In this document: in pieces, positions 39,484 to 50,441 of the stretch
How the letters are laid out: each line of letters begins with the position of its first letter
Numbering within the stretch: the stretch's first letter is position 1
Assembly (NCBI GenBank): GCA_018697195.1
Contig: CM031857.1
Coordinates: 91,080,461-91,144,460 of the forward strand
Direction of reading: 5' to 3'
Source of the DNA: Certhia americana
Lineage: Eukaryota; Chordata; Aves; Passeriformes; Certhiidae
DNA length: 64,000 nt
Position numbers and translations under genes: made by a program
The notes under the pieces: model-generated
What the model was told of the DNA's origin: nothing
Seen by the model: the letters and a program-made list of their open reading frames with translations, nothing else
Databases searched by the model: none

Positions 39484-41399
39484 CTGAAAGAAGACAAATA
39501 CGTGCTACTTTCTGAAGGTCAGTGAGTACATGGCACATTCTGGGTTTTAATTTATTTATCACAGGAACAAGCATCATAATATTAGCAGTTTCTCTTGAAA
39601 TCAGAACTTGGAACATCTAAGAGCTTTCTCTGCAGAAAGCTCCAAGGAGAGTGCCTTTGTTCAGTGACCGTAAAACAGGAGTACGTGCTTTACTCAGCTT
39701 AGAGGACACAGGTCCCTTAGAGATCACTTGGGTCACTTCATACCACCGACTTGCTGACAAACATATAATAGGTGTCCAGTTTCAAAGGGCTCACAGAACA
39801 TCTACTCCACATGTCCCTTCTCTTTCTCCTCCCCCACCTCCCCGATCCCAGCTTGTGGCAGATCAAAAGCATTTTGCAATAACCCACCAAGAAAACCTTC
39901 AAGACTCGTACCTTCAGCATTCAGTCCTTCACCATCACACACACAGAAGGAAAAAAAAAGGCCGAGGTTTCCTAAGGCTCAAGAAATGTTCCCCAATTGC
40001 CTGTCTACAGAGATGGAGAGCACTGCCAATGTCTTGTGCCTCCAGAATTTGTTGAACCTGAGTGCAAGACAAAAGTAATGCTTTAGGAAAGAAGAGGCAA
40101 ATTCTGTTCCGATCTACTTGGATTTAATTTCCTGTTAAGTAACCATGATAAATACTTCCTAATGAAGTTGTTATAGATTTACCCAACAGCGTAATTTTGT
40201 TAGAAACAGGCAATGACAACTTTAATTGGGAAAGAGGCACTGTGTTGGAAGTTTCAGGTAGACGTATGTTTTAAGACGATTAAATCTGGTAGCTATTTTG
40301 AAGCTCCTGCAAAGCCTCAACAGTGCACACAGGTGGCTGCCTTCAAGATTGATTTTACGGACCTCCATCATTAAAAAAAAAAAACAAACCCAAAAACAAA
40401 AAGGCCTTTCCATGTACTTTTGTACAGTCCAGTGCGAAATCAGTGAAGTATATCACTTCTGGAAGCCACCTGAAAAGCAGGAATTACAAAGTTCAACATA
40501 CAAAAAAAATCACGTGCATGTGATCCAGACCTCCCCACAGCAGGGATAAGAATGGAGAAGAGGGCTGTGTGGTAGCAGCCAGGCCAAAAACACAAGAAAG
40601 GACATGCAACATCAAGTACAAAAACAATGCTCCATTCCCCACCCTACCACTGTGCCTTTATTAGACACATGCTTTAGCACCTTTTTGATTTAGGGTCCCC
40701 ATCAAATCTTTTTCCTCTCCCCTCCTACTAAAATGACATTTGCTTCTGTTCAGAATAGTATTCTTTCTCTTTCAACATGCTAACTAAACTTGCACAGGGT
40801 AAGTACCTTTAATAAACACACCCAAGCCAGAAAAGCTGTTTGTACCAATAAACTCCAAAAAGCACTTATGATTACCATAAAAAGGCCCCTATAGATCTTT
40901 TAGAAAACAGATTTGGCTTCTATTTATTTGCTTTCCGAGTTTTTCTGTTTCTCGATTATTCACATTCTCAGTCATTCTAAAAATCACTAAATCAAACTGG
41001 CTGTATAAAGGAAATAAAAGGCTTGCAAGAGCAAACAGGCTCTTGCCATTGCCAAGTCTATAGAGACAAAGTTTTAAATTCCTTTTCAAGGTTTTTTGCT
41101 AAAAATATCTTTAAATAAACCTTTATTTCTTGTTTTTAAATTACAAACACTTAAATCTCCTTCCTCTTGTAGATACAAAAGAAACAGAAGTAAAAACAAA
41201 CCAAAAAACAAACCACCCCAAACCAACAAAACCACCAAGAAGTCTACAAACACAGCTGGCAAATTTATTTTAATAGTCCAGCCCCAGTGAAATACATACA
41301 GTAAATAAACACACAAGAGGCAGAAGCATCCTCTTTTATAGTCCCTGCGATTAACCATTGCAGGTAACACCAGTCAACAGCACCCTGCATCTGAAACCT
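39484..41399. other. Intron-like sequence beside the promoter island
   Basis: AT-rich, with A/C-rich tracts at about 40,371-40,400 and 41,190-41,240. No exon supported. Confidence 0.5.
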
Positions 41400-41430
41400 T
41401 CATACCAAAGGACCGCTTTGTTTCCCCAGT

Positions 41431-41466
41431 TCGGGGATGTAACTCGGGGATGTAATTCGGGGAAAC
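41431..41466. repeat. 13-bp tandem repeat, about 2.8 copies
   Basis: TCGGGGATGTAAC, TCGGGGATGTAAT, then TCGGGGAAAC. It lies at the downstream edge of the CpG island. Confidence 0.85.
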
Positions 41467-41820
41467 AACCCCAAGGGCACAAGCTCTGCTCGAACCACTG
41501 CAGGGCAGGGGCAGATCCGGATCCCCCGGGAGAAGAGAGCATCCCGTGCCGAGCGCCCCGTTTTCCATTTATCCGCTCCTTTTCAGGCAGGTTACCGTGC
41601 TTGCCTTTGTTTGGCTTCCTCCCCCAGCCCGGACCCATCGCCGCCGAAACTGAGGGGGACAAAACAGGGAGGAAGGAAGAGGCACGCTCGCCCAAATAGA
41701 CCGAGCCGGGCGCCGCGGAGGCGCCGGTGAGCGCCTGGCGGCCTTTTTTCTTGCTCCGCCCCGACACCGGCGAACCCGAACCCTGGCGGGAGCGACCCGG
41801 CGGAGCGACTATTCTTTCAC

Positions 41821-41932
41821 ACGGCACGGCGCACGGGCACGGCACGGCATCACGGCACGGCACGGCACGGCACGGCACGGCACGGCACGGCACGGCACGG
41901 CACGGCACGGCACGGCACGGCACGGCACGGCC
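41821..41932. repeat. (CACGG)n pentanucleotide repeat
   Basis: Sixteen perfect CACGG units at 41,851-41,930, preceded by about 30 bp of broken units. One CpG per unit and no stop codon in any frame, which explains the long false frames here. If the donor at 41,984 is used, the repeat is transcribed 54-164 bp into intron 1. Confidence 0.97.
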
Positions 41933-42083
41933 CCGCCGATACCGGCCGGGCTCCCGCGGGCCGGGAGGCGCCCGCCGCACTCACCTCGCCGCCCTGCCCC
42001 GAGGACCAGGTGGCCGCTGCCGCCGGCGCTCAGCAGCTCGCCCGGGCGAGTGGGGCAGCGCCTCCCGCCGGGGCCCGCGGCAC

Positions 42084-42120
42084 GGGAGGGAGGGAGGGAA
42101 GGAGCGGGATGGGATGGGAT
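42084..42120 (+). promoter_or_regulatory. G-quadruplex motif and GGGAT repeats
   Basis: Four GGG tracts separated by single A (42,084-42,098) meet the strict intramolecular G-quadruplex pattern, followed by three GGGAT units. The G-rich strand would be the template of the minus gene. Confidence 0.75.
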
Positions 42121-42145
42121 GGAGTGCGGGGGAGGCGCCGCCGGG

Positions 42146-42163
42146 CCCCGCCCGCGGGCGGGG
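42146..42163. promoter_or_regulatory. Perfect 18-bp palindrome of two GC boxes
   Basis: CCCCGCCCGCGGGCGGGG equals its own reverse complement and places two Sp1/KLF-type GC boxes head to head. It sits at the likely core of the island promoter. Confidence 0.8.
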
Positions 42164-42499
42164 AGGCGGCGGAGAGGGGCTGCCTTTTGTCCGGGCTGCG
42201 ATCCTGGCCCCGGCCCCGGCATCCCCGCCCCGTGTGCGCTCGGCAGCCGAGCCCTTTGTGTGGCGGGGCGAGGCAAGGAGCGCAGCGCTCGTCCCCGGCC
42301 CGGCCGCGCTCGCCAGGAGCACCTGTAAGGGCTGGGCGAGCCCTGCCGCCTGCTCGCTGCGGGCTGAGAAGGACAGGTGTTCCCCGGGTAGGGAGGGGGC
42401 CGGAGTGAGGGGTTTTGCGTGCCTTCTTCAGTGAAAAGTGCTCATTTCCAGGAGCGCCGTTGCTACCTGTAGGAGTGCCGCCTCATCTTTTGGGGAACT

Positions 42500-42603
42500 G
42501 TGGCACTTCAGGACGAGGTTCAGTAGCAGTGCTTGGGGTTAAGGGTCGGACTTGATGATCTTGGAGGTCTTTTCCGACCTAAACAATTCCATGGTTCTGT
42601 AAT
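42500..42603 (+). mobile_element. CR1 LINE 3'-end fragment next to the promoter
   Basis: Plus-strand CR1 tail with GGACTTGATGATCTTGGAGG, then TTTTCCGACCTAAACAATTC and an ending ATGGTTCTGT. About 100 bp long, and it begins about 70 bp beyond the island edge. Confidence 0.92.
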
Positions 42604-45034
42604 AGTGGAGAGGTACACCGTGTGCCACGTTAAGTTTTGCAGCCTCTGTTCTGGTATTTCCTGGTGTTTCAGTGTTTGGCTCCCTCGTTTTGTTTTGCTT
42701 TTATTGGAATGTGTATATGAAGGTAACAGCATTTGTGTGTTTACATCTTGATCAGACAATTGAACAGCTGGAAGTGGATTTGTTTTCCCATTATAAATGA
42801 GGGGGGGAAAAAAGCAACAAGCCAACCAACCACAGGTATTTTCTTTTTTATTCAGGTACCCCCAAGCATTAGAACCTTTGCTTTTAAGCAAAACAATGTG
42901 CAGCATGTGCTTTTGTGTGCTGCATGTACAAACACATGAGAAATGGGAGCTGCAGAGGTTGTGTTTCATGGGAATCACCCCAGGTGTGTCCCTAACTGTC
43001 CACAGGCTTCCCAATCCCTTCTCATGCAGTCAGCAGTCTTCAATGCTACTCCCTCCATCCCTGCTGCAAAGCAGTTGTTTATGTTCATGACAGTGCCACT
43101 GCAAGTTTCAGACACTAAATTTTTCAGGAAAAATATTCCAGAGCCGAGGCCAAAGTGGGGCTAGTGCACATTTCATGGACTTCCTATTTTCGAGTTAGGG
43201 TCTTCTGATTTTGAACAATAAATCAGATGACAGAGATATGCTGTGTACACTTGTCTCCCTAATAACCTTTCTTTCTTAAAGCCCAGTGACCCAGAGTAGT
43301 GTCAGGAAATAGCTTACATAAACAAGGTTTCAGTATCTAGCAGCTTCTTAGGGAAGCTTAGCCCAAAATGTGGATCAAACAGAACCTGAGATGCAAGTTG
43401 GCAACCAAGTCACCTTAGCAGCAGCCATGGTCTGTTCTCCCTGAGATGTGCCATGCTCCAGTATGCCCTGGGAAGGAGTGACCCTCTGACACTTCACTGC
43501 AAAGCAGGGGACTACAGAGAGAAAGTGCAGATTCAGATCGGGGGGTTTTTGTTTGGGATTTTTTTTTTCCCAGTACCTCACAAGAACTTTTTCAGTGTTG
43601 GTTGGTTGTCCAGGGAAAAGGGCCAATTAATGATGACATGAAAGAGCAGAGAGGATGCCTTAATTTGGAGATACTGTCAAAAACAGCTTTGAAAGAAGTC
43701 TCTGAAGCACAAGGGAGACGGCAATCAAACATACAATTTAGATTTCAGTTCTCTTTGGTGTTGTAGGCATTTTTTGATCTCTATCCCTATAGCTACCCCT
43801 ACAGCAGTAAACTAAATGGGTCTAGGGTTCAGGATTAAAGCACAGGTCATCTTCTGTAGTGTCCCCTGGGTGGTGGTGTCCCTAGCAAGCATTCCCTGAG
43901 GTGCAGCTCAAGGGTCCGTGTGTGCCGGGGCCGTTCCCAGCAGACTGTCTGTGTGAAACTGACCTATTTCAGGAGATAAGAGTTTAGCTGTGTGCGTGAA
44001 AGCCATGTTGTGCCAGCTGGTTCCTCTGCCAAAGGACAGTTCCTGACCTGCTTTTCTTGCTAGCAGAAACATGGAGGCTTTTGACTTTTGTGTTTCCTGT
44101 GTTCTGTGTCAAACCAGAACCATAGGCGCTGGCTGGAGTCAAGCAGTGAGAAGTCAGACTGAAGATCTGAGCATTTTATTGATAGAGCAGGATTTCTGCA
44201 GGAATCTTTGCTCAAAGGAAGATACAGTTGCATTGCCTAGTAGTGACAGAGTTTATGGAAGAAATGGATTGTATTATGAGTAGACTTTTATTAGGAATAA
44301 ATTCAGAAATGTTATTTCTTCTACATTAAGTAAAATATATTCATTAATACAACATTGGCTTTTATTAGAATGCTATACTCATGGAAAATACTTTTGTTTT
44401 GACTAATGCTAAGAAGCTAGGGCGAATTTCAGCAGGAAGCAGTTAAGTTTCAAGCAAATGTCAAGAACAGATGGCATTTAGGTCTGAAGAAACTAATAAA
44501 AAAGAAAGTAAGTCACTAGAGCAAATGTGTGCTTTTACATTACAACAGCTGAAGGTAAAAGCAGGTTGGATAGAGGTTGAATTTTCTTAAAATATCTGTC
44601 CTAAATATGAGGAGTATTACACTAGGAATTGTAAACCAATGAAGTATTTCAGCTCTAGCAAAAATTGTACCACAGAGCACCTCCTTCACACATGTGCATG
44701 GTATTTCTGATGCTGTCAGTATGAAAGTGTTATAAATTATATAGGGCTAGTGTTGATGACTCATTTTTTTCAACTCATACAAAGGCTTGAACAAGACCAG
44801 AAGGATCTAACAAGGACAGAGGGTCAAACACGCTCATCTCTTGCAAATGTTGAGGATAAACTCTGCAAGGGGTTTGAGACTCACTGGCAATAGCTGTGTT
44901 TTGGGAGTCTGGCTGGGAAGGCAGAAGACAGTATCTTCAGTGAAGGAAGGACCTTTAGTTCAGGAATTCACTTCTCACAATTCAGCTCCGTGCCTGTTGC
45001 CAAAATTGTCCAGAATACACATTTAAGATGCAGT
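42604..45034. other. Intergenic; no gene recognised
   Basis: Upstream of the candidate minus promoter. A 164-codon minus frame (42,520-43,014) partly overlaps the CR1 tail and is within chance expectation. No splice-supported exon or other transposon was seen. Confidence 0.5.
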
Positions 45035-45266
45035 CTTAAGTTGCAACAAAGGAGGTTTATGTTGGGCATTAGAAAAAAGGTTTTCACAGAAAGGGTGAAA
45101 AGGCATTGGAAGGGGCAGCCCAGGGAGGTGTGGAGTCACTGTCCCTGGAGGTGTTTAAGGAAAGACTGGATGAGGCACTTCATGGTCTACCTGACAAAGT
45201 GGTGTTGGGTCACATGGACTCGATGATCTCAGATTTTTTCCAAATTAATTCATTCTGTGATTCTGT
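45035..45266 (+). mobile_element. CR1 LINE 3'-end fragment
   Basis: Plus-strand copy of the CR1 C-terminal region and tail: GAGGTTTATGTTGGGCATTAG, GGCAGCCCAGGGAGGTGTGG, GACTCGATGATCTCAG and the octamer tail ATTCTGTGATTCTGT. About 230 bp and non-coding. Confidence 0.95.
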
Positions 45267-48200
45267 TACTTTAAATTTCAAGGAGTAAGAAGAGATGTAC
45301 AAAGGTATTTAAATAGGGAATCATTATCATGTGCATGTAATTCAAGCAAGAGCAGAACTAACTCTGGCACTATGGCATGGAATTTTCTTAGTATCAGCTG
45401 TACCTTATTCTGCCAGGTATGAAGTCTGGAGGGGCTACAAAATGACAACAAGTTGGCTTTCAGGAATGGATTACATGAATTGGGTCTATTGAAAATCTGA
45501 GACCTTTATTGAGCGACTGGTCTGAACCACAACTTGTACAGAATCAGAAACTGTCTGTAAAATCATAGCAATGAATTGAGAAAAAATAAGAAAATGAATA
45601 CTCAAAGCTGTTATTTGCAGAAGTTCTCCAGGGTAAGTTAGGGAGATTTTTGAAACATACCAATAATAAACCAGTAATGCCTCTGTACAGGCAAGAGGAA
45701 ATTCAATTTTTTTTTTTTTTCATAGATTAAAATTTACAAAGACAAGGAGTCTTTTCTTTATAATTATAGCAATAATTAGTAAATGATGTAAACCAATTCT
45801 GATTACAGCAGGCTAAAAAAAACCCAAACTGAGCAATAGAGATAAAACACAGGGCTGAAAAATTTATTAGTGGCAAACACAGTGAAAATGTGAATAAACT
45901 GGGAAAAGGAAGTCAAGACTTTAGAGAATCCCACTGGTAAGCTGCACAATTCCATGTTTTTACAAGATGTGAGCAAAATATGTTACTGGAAAATCTAGCC
46001 TGTCTCCATGAACATTAACAAACATGACTCATAAGTTCAAGGAACACTACTGCAATCATACTCTGCTTTCTGATGGCATAAGTATCTCCAGAATTTCTTC
46101 TTTCTCTGGGATGAAATATTTACTTTAACACAAATCCTAAGAACTCGGTAAAAATTAACACCAGTCTCTCCATAAATATTAGAAAGACTTTTGATTTCAG
46201 GTTTACTCTAGGGCTGAAAATTCAAGCTGAATGTACTAGAAATACCAGCAGAGGCCATGGTAGTCCTTTTAGCCTATAGTAAGTTAAGATTTTATCCAAA
46301 GAGTGCAGTGGAACATTCAGCTTGTTATGGCTGGATACTCCTTTTGTGTCCGCCAGCGTTCTTGATGAAACACAGGACAATTGCCATAACAAATGGGAAA
46401 GGAACTGGCTTGGGCAGGAATCAAATGGACAAGACACTCAAATATGTGCAGTGAATAGGAGGAAAGCTAATTAGCTACAAGGAAAAAGTTTTGCACACCA
46501 AGTGCTCTTTGATGCCCTTCTGAACTCAGTTCAATCAAAAAGCAGTGTACAAGCTTGGGATTTAAAAACCAGATGGTCCAATGAGAGACTTCTTGTCACT
46601 GCTTGTGTGAAAACACATAGGATTCTGGAGATTGTCATCCTTTGTAAATCTCATATCATTTATTGCCATAATTCTCTGAACCAGTCACTGGGAAAAAAAA
46701 CCCAAAAAACAAAGAACAGTGAAGATACACTCCAGTCTTGTTAGATGCATGAGGACTGAATAAAGCAGGACTATCTCCAGGGAACCAGGTGATACAAGGA
46801 GAATCCTTTGGTGGGACCTTCTTATTGGAAGGTACTAGGAAACTCATAGCAACAAGAATGGGGACCAAGGGAAACTATAGCTAATGTGGAGAAAGCCTCT
46901 CTTTGCATGGCTTTAAAAGGGCAGAGTAAAAAACTCTTATGATCTTATGAAATCTGAAAAGATTTTTTTTCTGTGCTTTTCCATTCTATTTGAACCAACC
47001 TTGTGGACAGCATTAGCAGCAAAAAGCAAGCAGATTTCATGCAGCTGATGTGCCATAGCTACCCTGCACAGCAGGGCTTCCAGAAAGGGCCTGGAAGAGC
47101 AATGCAATCTTAAATGCCTGTCACAAGACAGAAGGTGGTTTCCTGCAGGTATAGGGAAATCTACAGGGCAAGCATCTCCCCATATTTTGGTTTAGGAAAT
47201 ATTCATTCTGGAAGTGGCCGTGGAAAATCTGTCCAGTTGTTTACCTGGGTGGTTGGCACAGAATCAGACTCTTCCACCACTCCTGGGGCCTGTAAAACAT
47301 ATCTGACATGTGGAGCACATGATCCTCTTTCCTCTCCTCCCTTCCTTCCTTTCAGGGTAACAAGTCAGACAAGGTCTCTCGTTAGCAGTCCCACAGCTGT
47401 TAAAGGTTTTGGGAGGGCTGGGAGATCTGCCTGTAGCCCTAAGCATCTAAATGGAAGGAGGAAGATTCCCTGCCTAGAGATTTGGAACTCTGAAGATGTT
47501 TTGGACCTACTAAACTCTACAGCTTCAAGCTGCAAGGTCCACACCTTGTCAGCTAAATAAATTAGTCCTAGAATTCGTACTGGGGACATGGCCACAAGCA
47601 ACAAAATTCATATGAGAGGGTGAAGCTGTATGTTTATCCTGCTAATGGCTTGTGCAAGAGCCCCAAATTCTTCCTTTGCTATTCATATTTCAAATTTTGT
47701 GTCTTGTATCTTTGTTGTCATAGTGATAGAAGGCACCAAGAATATTCTATAGGTTTTTTCTTTGTCATGGATGCAGAACATCCTTTGGCATGTATGGTTT
47801 TTTCCCCTCCTGGTTACTTTTTCCCTTAGCTTTCCCAAAAGCTTAAAAAAATATAAAATTGAAATAATTTATGGAGTTCACTATGCTTATGCTCAGTAAA
47901 TTAGACAGTAAATACAAACACACACAAAGAAATAGAGTACATACTAAAGAACTTTAGTAGTTTTAAAGGGCTGAATGTCATGATTAAAAATATGTTGCAG
48001 GTATTTATTTATATTTCACACAACAGGAAATCTGCTGGCTGTAATGGGAGCTTAGACACCTGCATTCAACACAAACAGCCATAAATGCTTGAACCTGAAC
48101 CTCACATTTGGCTTCTTGGATCATATTCTAAGGTTGAGCTGTCCAAATACAAAATTCCTGCTTAATTCTGCTTGTGCAGAGAAGAGGCAGAGAGGAAGAG

Positions 48201-49844
48201 GAGACTGGAAAAGTTCCTGGGACTAGAAACATGGTATGCTTTGGTCTGCAGTATGTGAAGCACGGATTTCAAAGTCATAGGTGCTGCTGTCTTGTTCTGT
48301 GGGAAACACAATCTAGGTCAGAGTTTTGGGCTGTGCACCATGAAAAAACTGAAATGAAACAATGAAGACTCAAAGGAAAGAAATTGTTTGGGATTGAACA
48401 AAAACCATGGATTTCCTTTAAAAATATTAGTAGAGCATGTTAGTTTTGAGTACATATGATGTGGTGGTAGAGAATAAGTGGATTTGCAACCCATGAACAC
48501 TATTAGAAGAGTGGTGTGACATGGCAGTAAGATGAAATGTCTGAACAGTAATGTAAGAGGGGAGGGGCAAGCAAATGTTCAAATAGACATTTATCAGATT
48601 TACCTGTCAATCCACATGAGAGGATGCCTGAACTCTACCGTGGATCAGTGAAATTTATTTTCATGCCACTCTAATAACTTTCCTAACTCCCAAGGTGACA
48701 TATTTTCATGTAACACCTGTGTTCACATAGAGATGAGAAAACACATCAGTGACAAGAATATGGTGGGATTTATATTGCCTGGCAGCAGTAGCCTGGGCTT
48801 TTTGCACATCTACTTTTCTACCTAAATCAGCAGGAATTCCAAACTTAGTGTCTTGGCTTAATACCTGGACATAAAATTAATTGTATTAGGATTGGTAAGT
48901 GTGCCTCTCTGTGAAATGTAAGGGGAATGTAAATCTTCATAGACTGAAACAGTCAAAAAAGTGAATAGTGTGGTTGGCCATTAACCTCACAGAAAACACA
49001 AGTAGTTTCTAGCAAGAACTCTTGAACAATAAGTCAGGGTGGAGCTTTCTTGAGATTTGAGAAAATGAGACTTGAGAAAATGAGATTAGTTGCCAGTGAA
49101 ATTAAGATATATCTCAACTTTCTGTATTTCAGTGTTCATACACATTTGGAAATAAAGTGCTGACAGATGGTTTTCATGAACTACATCTGGATATATAAGA
49201 TGCCAAAGTTGAGTGCATTATTCAGCTAGGATATGGAAATACTCATGGACTCAGGATAATGGCATATTTCCCAAAGTTGACTGAAGGATATAATCATGAT
49301 TGATGCAGAACCAGATTAGTAGGAAATCAGAGTGAAATTTATCTTTTGGATATGGATAAGAATTTCCTTGATGGCAGTGGCATTAGAATTTAAATAGCTA
49401 TTCCCTTTCTTATGTTAGCTTAAAATCTTTGGGTACGCATGAAAACAGACCTTTTCTCTTGTCAAGACAAAATTATAAGCACAGGTAGTTTGCAATAAAT
49501 TAAGTGGGTTAAAAATTCCTTTTCCCCCAATACCTTCAAATCAGTTTTTTATAAGGAAAAATAAATTTAGTAAGTCATATGAGACCATGTATCCTCTTGG
49601 AACAATTTGTATGAATGGACTCAATAGGGAGAAGGTTAATTTCACAAACATGCCCAATTTCAGTAAAGAAAAGGATGGATGAGCTTACTTGCAGAGTTAA
49701 TTTGCTGAGAAAGAGGCCTAGGAAAAGCAGGATGAAGATGAGTGATTATCTCCTGTTATAAATACGTATTATGGTATTGGTGTTTTGCAAATATTAGGGT
49801 GGATACTATATGTGTGGTGTGGAAATAGTTTTAGATATAGTTTT
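45267..49844. other. Intergenic; no gene recognised
   Basis: Contains T14 at 45,707-45,720 and a two-copy 15-bp repeat at 49,057-49,086. A 148-codon plus frame (47,114-47,560) has no recognisable domain or splice context and is not called. Confidence 0.5.
49057..49086. repeat. 15-bp tandem duplication
   Basis: TTGAGAAAATGAGAC followed by TTGAGAAAATGAGAT. Confidence 0.9.
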
Positions 49845-50441
49845 TGTTAGGAGTAAAGTTGATACAGTGACTTTGTAGTAGGTGAACTGACTGCCTGGTC
49901 GGGATAACACCCAGTGAAGACACCTGCTACTGATATACCAGCTACCAGCACTGACCATCTGCAGATATTATGGACCAAGGCCCAAATTAAGATTGATAAG
50001 AAGAATTAATTAAAACCACAGCCAAGAAACATGCATGCTCTAAAAAGGTGGGACCAAGGAGTGGCCATGTAAAACAGTTCCTAGAAACATGGAAATAAGT
50101 TCTCTGAAAAGTTTGAATATGTATGTAGATCTATGAATATGCATCAGGCTGGGGTATTTAAGGTGGTGTCTCGGACACAGCAGGCGTGCTCTTGGCTGAA
50201 TGCCAAGCACCCTGCTGTAAGAAACCTTTACTTTATTGTTTGCCTCTTATTATCTTTTATTAAACTCTTTAAATTTCACCAGGAAAGTGAACTGTGTTTT
50301 TCACATCTCCTAAATGAGATGGGGACAGTTTGTGGTGTTTATGTGGATGTGATCATGTACTTTTTGCGTAAGAGCAACCAAGGCAAGTAACCATTGTGGT
50401 GGTGACCGTGTTGCTTCTTATGCTGGTTTCCCTGCTGAACA
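49845..50441 (+). mobile_element. Endogenous retrovirus solo LTR (ERVL-like), approximate ends
   Basis: A compact retroviral control block: TATA-like TATTTAAG at 50,155-50,162, a downstream hairpin (CTTGGCTGAATGCCAAG), and a polyadenylation signal ATTAAA at 50,259-50,264 followed by a GT-rich stretch. This matches the U3-R-U5 order of an LTR on the plus strand. Proposed ends TGTTAG and CTGAACA are short imperfect inverted repeats with TG and CA termini. No matching target-site duplication was found at these ends, so they may be off. No gag, pol or env-like sequence adjoins it, so it is read as a solo LTR left by recombination. The avian ERVL assignment is from general resemblance only. Confidence 0.6.

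Larger units (their letters stand above)
41985..42320 (-). other. Candidate first exon of the minus gene (start side uncertain)
   Basis: The 3' boundary is clear: GGCGAG/GTGAGTGCGG, a near-consensus donor inside a CpG island. The transcription start is not visible, so the outer end is a guess. Two frames are open to the donor. The one leaving in phase 1 ends ELLSAGGSGHLVLGAGRR and can join the phase-1 entry of the 39.4 kb candidate; the one leaving in phase 2 ends RQRPPGPRGRAA. The phase-0 frame has a TGA about 50 bases before the donor, so it would be 5' UTR. Coding status is unresolved. Confidence 0.4.
41400..42430. promoter_or_regulatory. CpG island promoter, probably of the minus gene
   Basis: About 1 kb of GC- and CpG-dense DNA, densest from 41,640 to 42,400. 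It contains GC boxes (Sp1-type) arranged as a perfect palindrome at 42,146-42,163, several more GGGCGG-like motifs, G-rich repeats, and a textbook minus-strand splice donor at 41,985/41,984. This argues for transcription starting between about 42,100 and 42,350 and running leftward. Plus-strand donor-like sites (GCCG/GTGAGC near 41,728; ACCT/GTAAGG near 42,326) leave room for divergent transcription. Open frames of 113-235 codons here are artefacts of GC-rich, stop-poor sequence. Confidence 0.75.

Noticed and set aside
41727..42434. 235-codon plus frame and 209-/155-codon minus frames in the CpG island
   Set aside because: The CACGG repeat has no stop in any frame and GC-rich DNA is stop-poor; the translations are low-complexity repeats of GTARH or AVPCR.
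42520..43014. 164-codon minus frame
   Set aside because: It includes the antisense of a CR1 tail, has no recognisable domain, and a few frames of this length are expected by chance in 64 kb of six-frame sequence.
47114..47560. 148-codon plus frame
   Set aside because: No domain, no splice or promoter context, composition typical of random frames.
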